Below are positions 22,915 through 33,596 of a stretch of 64,000 nucleotides of DNA, in pieces; the first letter of the stretch is position 1; each line of letters begins with the position of its first letter. Made by a program: the position numbers and the translations under genes. Under the pieces are notes generated by a model. It was not told the origin of the DNA. It worked only from the letters and a program-made list of their open reading frames with translations, and did no database searches. Source of the stretch: Sweltsa coloradensis. Taxonomy: Eukaryota; Arthropoda; Insecta; Plecoptera; Chloroperlidae. The stretch spans positions 1 to 64,000 of the forward strand of contig JAMZAV010003211.1 of NCBI GenBank assembly GCA_024449915.1. The letters run 5' to 3'.

Positions 22915-23413
22915 TGTTGGTGCACACCCTTCAGGTGTCACTCTCTCGTCGGTCACTTGAACTTTAGTTTAGGTACATTTCTCCACTCTTCGGCAGATGG
23001 CGCACGCCTGCTTGTTCTGGCCTCTAGCTGACCCAGATTCCGGAGAGTGAGGGTGTCTTTGTGTCGGTCAACAGCCCCCGACAGACAAGTGCGGACTCTC
23101 GAGGCTCACTGTACGGCCACACGCACGGGTTTCACGGCTCGCTACGGCCAAACTGTACACCACGTACATAATTCTAGTTTACCTAATTGTTAGTTGTTTC
23201 GTCTTTCGTGTTATTCATATACTTGGTGTACTACTGTGCTACGTATCATTCAATAATATTTCAGTTCGTTAAGCTTCACCAATCTAGTGATTTACCTCCC
23301 TATGGATTTACTAATTAGTTCGTAATTTATTCCTGGTCCTCCGATTATTATAAGTTAAGTTTTAAGTTTTATTTTAAGTATTTTATTATTAGAAAGCCAC
23401 TCGGGCCCAAACA
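22915..23413 (+). repeat. BEL/Pao 3' LTR
   Basis: 499 bp. Differences from the 5' copy seen by eye are GAGTGAGG for GAGTGGAGG, TACTTGGTG for TACTTGTG, GGATTTAC for GGATTAAC, an A inside a T run, and one A fewer in GAAAGCC. Confidence 0.93.
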
Positions 23414-23418
23414 GTGCG

Positions 23419-26180
23419 CGTTGCATGCTGGGACTCGTCAGCTTTGCTCGGCGCCGAACTGAATCGGCAAGGTGGGTTGAGGTCGTCTCCTCACATCAAA
23501 TTACAGTTTTTGCAGAGACCAATCTCTTAGCCAGGCTGAGAGCCTGCTACGTAGTTCAGCACAGTGACGCGAGTGTTTCAAGCTATAAATATAAAAATCC
23601 GTTCAGTAGTGTTCTCGTAGTGAATCAAATAATATTCACCGAGCATTAGGTCGGCCATTGAGTACAGTGAACTAAGTAGCCTCGTGTTTCGAAAACCGAC
23701 GCGGTTGTGATAACTAGATACTAGGGAGTGTTGCTATATTAGAGCGGGCTTAATCGAAAGGCTTTGCAATTCCGAGTACGAGGATCTAAGCACCGATCCG
23801 ATCAGAACTATATTTGGCGAATTAAAGGACTATAGAAAGTCGTCATTGCGTGGGTAGAGTTGGAACTGTGTAAATTCGACGTAGTGATCGAATCTGTGTC
23901 CGAAACAGTGTCGGGACATCTTGCACGAGGTTGTAAGAACCATATTCCATGCTGAAAATATAACAAACGATCGAGAGACGGACTTTTACCGTTTTACTGT
24001 AATTATCGTACTTGCGCCAAAGCTTAGTGAGTCGGCCATCTTGGCTTTATCGAATCGATTTCGATCTGCGAGTTGGGCGAAGTCGTAACTCGTCGCACCC
24101 TACTGAGGAACATCGAACCTGGTACAGTCAAAATACTAGTCGCCGTTGCTAGAATCGATTTGGCACCAGATATTAGAGAACAGTGCGTTGGAAGTGAGTT
24201 GTGATTCTTGGTGGATCGTGCCAATAATTGTTTATTATTTCGAGTTGGAGTTAATAGAGAACAATAACTAGGGAGTGTTTGCGCGCGAGTGGATTGCCAC
24301 TTCAGTCAGGAGTGACTGCACGAGGTGAACGCGGGTAGAGCAAGAGATCTCACGCAGACCCGAGGGCTAGATAGAAAGCCACACGCGTCTAAGTTGAGAC
24401 AGTGGATTGTACGTGCACGCTCTAGCGGACAATCGTGGTGCACTGTGACGTAAGCACGGGGTAGTGATGAATGCAAGGTCATCATCACGAAGATAACTTT
24501 AGCGATATTGGAGTAGTATAAACAGTTCAAGTAAAGTGGAACCCAGCAGCAGTTATTCAGTCGATTTCTGAGGGACGTTTCTATTCATGGGCTTTGGTGA
24601 CCGCACCAGGTCAGAGGGCTACACCTCGTAGATGCTGTACGAGCATTCTCCAGTTTGGAGTCCGGGCGAGCTTTTGGACGTGTGAGATCCTCCCTATCCC
24701 AAATTCCAGTGTCGGCCGCTGGAGGATCTTATCCATTCCTCGTCAACCCGAGGGCCAAGCTGTCTCAGTATCTACGATGAGTATTTTGATCTTTGATCAA
24801 AACTAACTATTATATTAAAAATACTTTGTAACTTTTGAATATTTCATAATCTTTATCTTTTGTTTAAAACCATATCAATATTGAGTTAGTCATTTCTGAT
24901 CAGAATTAGGTAGGCATTTACCTGTATTTAATTTACCATACGTGTTCTTAATATAACGTATTATGATTGTCTGATCAACATTTGGATTGTTCTTTTCAGT
25001 TGTTTGAAACCTGTACTTCCCTTCATTTTATTGTAATATTTCAGTCAGCCAACTTTCAAATCTTCTTTCATAAATAATCAAACACTAGGATATATTCCTA
25101 CATTATTTCTTCTGTTGCAGATCGAAATTTAGAGTATAAATTGTTTATATTTAGTATTAATAGTTTTCCAGTGTAATTTTCTCATCGATCTCCGACTGGA
25201 GCTAAGCCGAGGCATTTTAAATAATTAGATCTCGCCAGACTAATTAGTTTATCGTATATATATATTAAGTTTTTGAGCGCGAAACTTTGAAATATCTTAA
25301 AATTGTTGAATTTCAAACCGAGTAAAAGGGCCTAACCCTCTGTTTTACCACAGTACCTACCTGCAGTATACATCGGCGGGCTTCCAGGAGCTGTCTGGAT
25401 AAGCTACGTCAAATTGTCGGAGGAAGCACATCAATGTTTAAGGAGTTAGGTTTTAGGAACTTTACCAGGGGTTCCGAATTAATTTATTCAGGGAATTTTG
25501 AGACAGTAATTCTTAAATATTATTTGTTTTTTTTTATTTTATGCACAAGCAATGATATTTTTATGTTTGTTTTATGTTTTAATTTTTGATAAGATTGCTT
25601 GTGTTAGACTAAAAGTAGGGGTTTTCAGCAAACATACATGATTATATTAAGGATAGGACATAGGGGGCTTCAATATGATGCAGTTTCGCAAGAGCGCGCC
25701 ACGATAGTGCAATTTTTTCCTTTAGGCCTATGCCATTTTTACCCAAAACATTTCCCCTCCTGTGCCAGCCCGCCTCACTCCAGTCCAGCGGAGTGCACGT
25801 GCAGTCCTCCAACGCTGTGCCGACGCGACGGCCTTGTGTGGCCTCGAATTTCTACCACTCCACCACTCAAACGAAGACGAATGTAGAACCAATAATCTAA
25901 TTTGCAGCATCACTGCTATAATTTCTATTATGTGGGTGGATCCTCCTTACTTATTATTTATTTTCTGAACTTATTACATCACATAGTGAAGCCGTGTTCT
26001 GGCTATGTGAACTTGTGAAATTATAGATTTATTTTGGTTGGTTGGTTCTGTATAATTAATCATTGTATGCCAGTGTTGTACTCTTTGCCATATACCATTA
26101 TACAATAAATACGAAAAAAACTATTAATAAATTGTTATACTATAATTATACAGACTAAATTGTCTTCATTTCTCAATTTA
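23419..26180. other. No gene recognised (2.7 kb)
   Basis: This stretch has higher GC than its surroundings in 23420-24780 but only short frames without familiar motifs. It could be a long non-coding LTR or leader, or interior of Gypsy-1, into which the BEL element inserted. No duplicate of it was found elsewhere in the window. Confidence 0.4.
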
Positions 26181-26245
26181 GTTGGTCGGGAAACACTCCC
26201 GTAGGTGGAATTGTTAATATTACTACAATTCAGAAGTTACAAAAT

Positions 26246-26321
26246 CCATCCCGAGCGGGGTTCGAACCCGAGTCTCCCACATCCCAGGTAGGCGCCTTAG
26301 CCAACTAGACCACCGAGACGG
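26246..26321 (-). repeat. tRNA-like sequence, cloverleaf-capable (SINE head S1)
   Basis: The 76-nt minus-strand unit has a 7-bp acceptor (CCGTCTC with GGGATGG, two G-U pairs), an A box TGGTCTAGTTGG, an anticodon arm CCTAC-CTGGGAT-GTGGG with GGG in anticodon position, and a B box GGTTCGAACCC. It is bounded by an 18-bp inverted repeat (ACTACAATTCAGAAGTTA). Second and third copies of its 3' side (26549, 59368) show it is a dispersed SINE rather than a working tRNA gene. Confidence 0.7.
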
Positions 26322-26548
26322 TAACTACTTAACTTCTGAATTGTAGTTGCATTATAGATCTGAATGGATGGAACAGTACTGCAACGAATATCTGTTGCCT
26401 TTGAAGTTTGAACTGACCAAACAAACAATATTTAATAATGTCATTACCTCACGCAGGTATGAGCGAGGGTTTATTTCTAGATTTGGTTAGTCGGGAAACA
26501 CTCCTGTAGGTGGAATTGTTAATATTTAATACAATAAATTCAATTCAA

Positions 26549-26606
26549 TTGGTTAAGGCCCCTACCTGGAATGTGTGAGACTCGGGTTCGAACCCCGATC
26601 GGGATG
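26549..26606 (+). repeat. tRNA-like SINE copy S2, 5' truncated
   Basis: It matches S1 from the D arm to the acceptor end (GGTTAAGG, CCTACCTGGAATGTGTG, GGGTTCGAACCCCG, GGGATG) and the following ATTTTTTAACTTCTGAAT. About 40 bp of unique-looking sequence (TAGTCGGGAAACACTCC and its surroundings) occurs before both S1 and S2 in the same orientation. Confidence 0.7.
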
Positions 26607-26637
26607 AATTTTTTAACTTCTGAATAATGTATTAAAA

Positions 26638-27317
26638 ATAAAATTGTCTTCGTTCCACAAAGCCTGTAACAAGACTTGACTGTGGTTTAAACAAAACAAA
26701 AGAAACAACACCAACATGAAATTGTACGGTGATGTACAATAGTGCGAGTCGAAACTACATAAACAAAGTATACAAACTCATAGGAACTTTGTCCGGATAA
26801 GAATACCAAAAAGAATACTGACCTAAATAAAATAAATGGATTTACGTGCACAACTAGAGCAGTGAATAAAAGTTGCATAATTTGCAGCTAGACAATAACA
26901 ATCGTAAATGAATGTACAAAAGTGCAATAAACAATAATAAAAACAAAGTATAAAAAAGTAATAAAACAATAGGTAATGCGATGATAGACCACGTGAAACC
27001 TACTTCAAGAACTATGAAGGGTTTTGCGGGGGAGTCAAACATTGTCAGCATAATGATTCGGGAGCAAGATTTATTCGTGATTTTATGTCTGAGATTTAAA
27101 GTGCCGTAGATGATCGGCAAGGTAATTGAATTGTTGGAGGTGCAAAATAAAAAAAGGGTTCTATTTGCATATTATTTTGTTGTTAAACTTTGGCAAAAAA
27201 AATATCCTCTTTAGTCTTTATCTACACCTCGTGCCTGCAGCTGCAGGGTTTATTAAAGTAAAACTGTAGAAAGTATTTTTTACTTTGATAGGTACGCTGA
27301 ATGGAGAACATAAATAA
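26638..27317. other. No gene seen
   Basis: AT-rich DNA between SINE S2 and family A element A3. No repeat partner or coding pattern was recognised. Confidence 0.4.
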
Positions 27318-28118
27318 CTAGGAAGCTTCGCAAACGCTTTTTTTAGTCGCGTTGATGGATGAGCTTTTTTAAGTTTTTAGTTTGGGTGGGATATTTACTT
27401 TTGCAAGTGCTTTGTTTTGCTGCCTACGCATTGTAGGTGATTGTTGTCAAGTTTCTATTGTTGCTTGTCAATTTGTTATTATTTACCGTAAAAAACTTAT
27501 ATTAAAAGCTTTATTTCTATGGATTCTGGCTAACTTTTTCAACTTTTTCTTTTAAAAGCTACTTCATCACCATAACCTGAATAATTATATGTAATAAATA
27601 AATAATAATTATATGAACGTTGAAGCCCCACCCGTTTGGTCAGAATTGGCCCAAATGGCACGAAAATATCGCACAAAAAATAAATAATCTTGTATTAAAA
27701 GCTTTATTTCTATTGATTCTGGCTACCTTTTACAATTTTTTCTTTCAAAAGGTACTACATCACCAAAACCTTAATGTCCATGTATAATATGAACGTTGTA
27801 GCCCCACCCGTTTGGTCAAAATTGGCCCAAATGGCACGAAAATATCGCACAAAGAATCGAAAAAAATCGTAAAAGTACGATATTCATGAGAAATATTTCT
27901 TCGATTGTACCCAAAAACAATACAGCTCTAAGTTCAGAGATTTCGAAGGTCCCCTCCAATTTTCATCAAGATGGGATATGCCGTTTGCCCGGTAAAGAGC
28001 GAATAAACAGACAAAAAAAACAAACAAACAAAAAAAAACTAAAAGAAAAACTAAAAAACACCCGAGCTAAATTATTTGGGGGATCAGTGAAATTGAAGTC
28101 TTCGCTTCGCTCATCCAA
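27318..28118 (-). mobile_element. Helitron-like family A element (A3)
   Basis: CTAGGAAGCTTCGCAAACGC at 27318 to CTTCGCTCATCCAA at 28118. It has the long terminal variant with GCGAAG between hairpin and CTAG, as in A1. Two internal modules of about 170 bp are present. Confidence 0.8.
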
Positions 28119-28410
28119 TAACGACGTTTCATAAATGGTAATACTATCTTAGTCATTAAAAAATTGTTAAAAAGTAGGCAAGTTGTTTGGATAAAAAGCT
28201 TTTTTTTCATAGCTATACTGGATAGTAATTGCTTCAAGAAACTTTAGAAAGGACATAATAAAATATAATACAAATGCCACTCTGCAATCGACTAATAAGA
28301 GTTAGACCCTAGATCACGACATATCGGTATAAAAACTCCTGGCTCAATCAAACTATTTACATGGGCATAACCAGGTTGCCAACATAATTTAAAACATTGC
28401 AATACACATA

Positions 28411-29026
28411 CTAGGAAACGCTAAAGTCCCGCCGCGTTGATGGATGAGCTTTTTAAAGTTTTTAGTTTGCGTGGGATATCTTTACTTTTGCAAGTGCTTT
28501 GTTTTGTTGCCTACGCATTGTAGGTGATTGTTGTCAAGTTTCTATTGTTTCTTGTCAATTGGTATTATTTACCGTAAAAACTTATATTAAAAGCTTTATT
28601 TCTATGGATTCTGGCTAACTTTTTCTTTCAAAAGGTACTACATCACCATAACCTTAATGTCCTTGTATAATATGAACGTTGTAGCCCCACCCGTTTGGTC
28701 AGAATTGGCCCAAATGGCACGAAAATATCGCACAAAAAATCGAAAAAAATCGTAAAAGTACGATATTCATGAGAAATATTTCTACGATTGTACCCAAAAA
28801 CGTGGCAAGTCTAAGTTCAAAGATTTCGAAGGTCCTGTCAAATTTTCATCAAGATCGCATATTCCGTTTGCCCGGTAGAGAGCGAACAAACAGACAAAAA
28901 TACAAAAAAAAAACAATCAAACAAACAAACAAACAAACAAACAAAAAACACCCTAGCTAAATTTTTTAGGGGGTCAGTGAAATTGAAGTCTTCGCTTCAC
29001 TCGCTTCGCTCGCTACGCTCATCCAA
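28411..29026 (-). mobile_element. Helitron-like family A element (A4)
   Basis: CTAGGAAACGCTAAAGTCC at 28411 to CGCTACGCTCATCCAA at 29026. It has one internal module and an AAAC-rich leader. A5 starts 44 bp further on in the opposite orientation. Confidence 0.82.
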
Positions 29027-29070
29027 TCAATCAACATAATACAAAACTAAACAAAAGTCATATTTAATAT

Positions 29071-29533
29071 TTGGATGAGCGTAGCGAAGATTCCATTTCA
29101 CTACATTGGAGAAAAAAAATCCAGAATGTTTTTCTTTTCTTTTTTTCTTTCTGTATTTTTGTGTGTTTGTTAACACGATTCCGGCTAAACCGATACTCCA
29201 ATTGCGATGAAATTTTGTGTAGGTCTACGAAAACTCTGAACTTAGAACTGCCACGTTTTTGAGCGCAATCAAAAAATTATTTCTCATAAAAATCGCAATT
29301 TTACGATTTTTTTTAATTTTTAAAACATTTCTTCAACATAACATCTACATGCTTTATCCGATTGTAATGATTTTTGCACAGAACCTTAATTTGATGAATT
29401 TATATATTAATGTGAAATTTGAGCGGAATCGAAAAATTATTTCTCATGAAAATCGCAATTTCACGTTTTTTTCGTTAAAAAAAATACGCTCATCCAACAA
29501 CGCGCCTGAAAAAGCGTTTGCGAAGCTCCCTTG
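29071..29533 (+). mobile_element. Helitron-like family A' element (A5)
   Basis: It starts TTGGATGAGCGTAGCGAAG. The leader has the A' block CCGGCTAAACCGATACTCC and GATGAAATTTTG. The 3' end is CATCCAACAACGCGCCTGAA..AAGCGTTTGCGAAGC with CCTAG decayed to CCTTG. Confidence 0.75.
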
Positions 29534-29678
29534 TTTTAATTATGCTTGTTTCGTTTTATCCTCGTTAGCCGTGCAGTATTCAATAATATCAAACATAATA
29601 AGTATTAAATTCACCATGAGTATGAAACAAAACATGATTTCTTTTAAAATCTAAACACTTTATTTTTACATTAATTTA

Positions 29679-30448
29679 TTGGATGAGCGAAGCGAAGATT
29701 TCATTTCACTTCACTGGGGAAAAAAACGGAATGTTTTGTTTTTTTTTCTTCTTTTTTTGTATTTTTGTCTGTTTGTTAACACGATTCCGGCTAAACCGAT
29801 ACTCCAATTGAGATAAAATTTTCTGGAGACCTTCGAAATCTCTGAACTTAGAACTGCCACGTTTTTGAGCACAATCGAAAAATTATTTCTCGTGAAAATC
29901 GCAATTTTACGATTTTTTCCGATTTTTTAAAAATTTCTTCGACTTATATAACACCTACATGCTTTATCCGTTTTTAATGATTTTTTCACAGAACCATAAT
30001 TTTATGAATTAAGATATTCGTGTGAAATTTGAGCGCAATCGAAAAATTGTTTCTTATGAAAATCGAAATTTTACGGGTTTTTTCTTTTTTAAAACAATTC
30101 TTTGACTGATAACACCTACATGCTTTACCCGATTGTAATGATTTTTTCACAGAACCTTAATTTTTATAAATTAATATATCGTGTTAAATTTGAGCGCAAT
30201 CGAACAATTATTTCTTATGGAAATAGCAATTTTACGATTTGTTTTTTTTTTTCTTTTTTTTAAAATTTCGATTATTAAAAAATTAAAAATTAAAGTTTAT
30301 TTTTTATTTTATTTAAATTAATTTAAAAAAATCTTCAACTTAGTAATGATTTTTTCACAGAACAACAGAAAATCCGCATGACACATGGCAGCTCAATGCA
30401 CCAATTACGCTCATCCAACAGCGCGGCGGGACTTAAGCGTTTTCCTAG
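29679..30448 (+). mobile_element. Helitron-like family A' element (A6)
   Basis: TTGGATGAGCGAAGCGAAG at 29679 to CAGCGCGGCGGGACTTAAGCG and TTTCCTAG at 30448, then T. It has three internal repeats of about 130 bp built on CACCTACATGCTTTA and CGCAATCGAAAAATT. Confidence 0.82.
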
Positions 30449-32418
30449 TTACCTGAATATAGAGTCAATTGACATAGCCCTTGCGATGTGTTGCCTTTTG
30501 CAGCTGATATGTATGTACCCTATACAAATTTATCGTGAAGTGGATCTTTTATCAAATACATTTTAATTTAGGATAAATAATAATTTGTAAAATATGCACT
30601 TTCTTGGCCAATAATTGCGAAATCAACATCACCTTTCTTCATTAGTCATAGACTGCGACTTTATTTGGCATTTACTGTAAATTTGGGATTTGAAGTTTTT
30701 AAAACATACATTTCAACTATTTCGAATTGTTTTCTATTTACATAAAACTAACATTACTACTTGTTAGGCCTATATTCAATACCCATGTCAATATCCATGC
30801 GATCTTTCAGTTATGACAGCAAACATGAAAGTGTTATGTATGATTTTTAATATTATGGAACACAACAATCAACACCTTGTGGACTCGATAGCTATTGACA
30901 AGAGCAACGGTACTTAGAGCCAGATTTCCTGTGTTCGAACTCTTATCAGGACATATTATTAGGAAAATTGCTATCCAAGTACTAACTGCATATCATACAT
31001 TATTATAATATTTTTTGATCAAGTTCACAATAATGATTACTTGGCTAAGATATATATTTTAGATAATTAAGTTAAAGATAATATTTGGAGAGACATTCGC
31101 TCAGTTCCATTCCTTATAAAAGACTATCAATGCTGACTTGCAATGACAGACTTTAAAATCATCTTTATGAGTGCATTATGTTTTTATAATTGTAAGCGTT
31201 TCCTTATCTAAACTAACAGACTGGAGCAGACATCGCACGTGAAGCCGTTCAAGTCTCAAGTCATATCATAATTGACTTGAAACAGGTACCATTGGGAATA
31301 AACAAAAACACGCATATCACCAATCTCTACAAACACATTTAGACCGCGCTTCATTGCAATCTTACTCGATCATGTCATAAATAATATGATAGCGTACGCA
31401 AATTAGCTAAATACGCGTGGCTCAAGGCTGCATTCAAGTCAATTTTTTTTAGAGACGCCTTGCCTTGTGTTTCACTTTGCAATTCATTTTTATTTAAGTT
31501 CATCTTAGATTTAAACAAAATACCTATGATCAGCCGATGGCCCGATCACTAGAATTGAGTGACGAGAAATAAGTGATTGAAAAAAGTCTACATTTGCATC
31601 AATTATCTTGTATATGGTATAAATTTTCGTATTGCAATGTAACAGCTCGGAAGCTTTGAGTATTACCAAACGCAATGTCGGGAGGTTGCATTGCAAATGC
31701 AAGGTCACACTCGCTCAAGTTGCGCGCTCGGATTTTCACACGACACCGCTCACTCGAAGGCAAAGGAGGGGTGGTAATTTACGACTCGACGGGGGGTCGG
31801 TGATGGAAATCCCAGTTGTGCCGGTCTTGCACAAAAACCAGGGACGTCCTTTTGTTATTACGTAAAACCGTTAATTATTTTTCAAATGTAACTAGTGCGA
31901 TGGATAGGTAGATGCTTTATCTATTTTATTTTTTTGGGGAAACAAATTTGCAATTTGGTTATATTTAAAAAGGTATTTCATATATAGGCCCTATAAAATT
32001 TTTCGAATTTGGAGGAAAAATTAATTTTTCCCCGACATTTGTGTTCAGCAAATACCTGAATTCCCCTTTTTTTTTCAGCACAAGTAAACGAAATTTAAAA
32101 ATTCCAAGTAGTTTTGATAATATCGTACAAGAGCGTCTTTTTCAGGTGTTTGCCAAAATCTCAAATTTCAAGGTAAGTATTGGATTAAGTTATGAGTGTT
32201 GGGTATATTATTGATAACGAAAGATAGAGCTTTCTTTTAAAGGTAAAATCGTGATTGTATCTTTATTAGATCAAAAGATATTGGGCTCCGAAGAAAACAC
32301 GGGAAATCATGCCTGAACCTGTTAAATCCTGCCAATCCTCGGTTGAACCTAACCTTAATCCTAATTCGCAGGAATTAAGGTTGTTTAGGATGAATTACTG
32401 TCATTCGAGTCAAACTTT
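30449..32418. other. No gene seen (2 kb)
   Basis: AT-rich DNA with a few short frames and no recognisable protein, RNA or repeat. It could be host DNA or old interior of Gypsy-1. Confidence 0.4.
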
Positions 32419-33181
32419 TTGGATGAGCGTAGCGAGCGTAGCGAGCGAAGCCAAGATTCCATTTCACTACACTGGAGAAAAAAATCCGGAATGTTTTTTT
32501 TTTCTGTATTTTTGTCTGTTTGTCCACACGATTCCGGCTAAACCAATACTCCAATTGCGATAAAATTTTATGGGGGCCTTCGAAATCTCTGAACTTAGAA
32601 CTGCCACGTTTTGAGCGCAATCGAAAAATTATTTCTAATGAAAATCGCAAATTTACGATTTTTTCGATTTTTTAAAAAATTTCTTCGACTTATAACACTA
32701 CATGCTTAATCCGATTTTAATGATTTTTTACAGAACCTTAATTTTATGAATTAAGAATTCGTTGGGGAAATTTGAGAACAATTCAAAAAAATTATTTCTC
32801 ATGAAAATCGAAATTTTACGGGTTTTTTCTTTTTTTTAACAATTCTTTCACTTATAACACCTACATGCTTTATCCTATTGTAATGATTTTTTTACAGAAC
32901 CTTAATTTTATGAATTATTACATTCGTGTAAAATTTGAGCGCAGTCAAATAATTATTTGTTATGAAAATAGCAATTTTACGATTTTTTTCTTTTTTTAAA
33001 ATTACGATTAAGAAAAAATAAAAGAATAAAGTTAATTTTTTATTTAATTTAATTTAATTTAAAAAAAATCGACTAAGTAATAATTTGTTCACAAAACAAC
33101 AGAAAATCTGCATAACACATGGCAGGTCAATGCACCAATTACGCTCTCCAACAACGCGGCGGGACTTAAGCGTTTTCCTAG
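32419..33181 (+). mobile_element. Helitron-like family A' element (A7)
   Basis: TTGGATGAGCGTAGCGAGCG at 32419 to AACGCGGCGGGACTTAAGCG and TTTTCCTAG at 33181, then T. It lies directly before the 3' interior of Gypsy-1. Confidence 0.82.
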
Positions 33182-33596
33182 TTATATAAGGTTCCTGGCT
33201 TGTACTACCTGGAAGTGAGTTTTTGCATTTTTGTTTTGATTAAGCGTGAGATTCGTTTTATTTCGGTTTGCTTGTTTTTTAGTTTCATTAAGTGGTTGTA
33301 TACCAGTAGTGTTCAGTTAGGATTCTGGTTTGGTTTTGGTCTATTATGCAAGAGGGCGTCTTCTTGATGAGGAGGAAGATTTCAAGTTTGAAGAGGACAT
33401 CAAGATTTCAAGGAAGTGAAGAAACATCAAGAGAGAATGAGGGAGCATCTGAAGAAACAGGTTGATTATCTAGGATCGGTACTGATATACGGAGGAAACT
33501 CGTAATCCAGATGGCAGTCGATCTTCCTGTATTAGTGATGCATATGAAGACATCTTGAACAAGATTCGGGGTCGAATCTTCTATGGGGGCGTGACA
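33182..33596 (+). other. Gypsy-1 3' interior and polypurine tract
   Basis: A non-coding stretch, purine-rich toward its end (GAGGAGGAAG, GAAGAAACATCAAGAGAGAA), ends in CTATGGGGGCGTGACA directly before the LTR start. That position and composition fit a polypurine tract. Confidence 0.55.

Larger units (their letters stand above)
16730..23413 (+). mobile_element. Complete BEL/Pao LTR retrotransposon, coding region broken
   Basis: Two 499-bp LTRs begin TGTTGGTGCAC and end GGGCCCAAACA. GTGCG is duplicated outside (16725-16729, 23414-23418). Gag, zinc fingers, protease, RT, RNase H, integrase and the DUF5641-like end occur in BEL/Pao order but in at least eight frame segments. LTRs differ at about five positions, most of them single-base indels, so the insertion is recent. 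It is either a dead copy moved in trans or intact with sequencing indels. Confidence 0.93.

Noticed and set aside
22578..22925. 115-codon minus-strand frame within the BEL element
   Set aside because: It lies antisense to the DUF5641-like end and has no motif of its own.
23584..23608. TATAAAT followed by TTCAGTAG, a possible core promoter
   Set aside because: Spacing is about 20 nt, shorter than the usual 28-32, and no transcript or gene follows that I can recognise.
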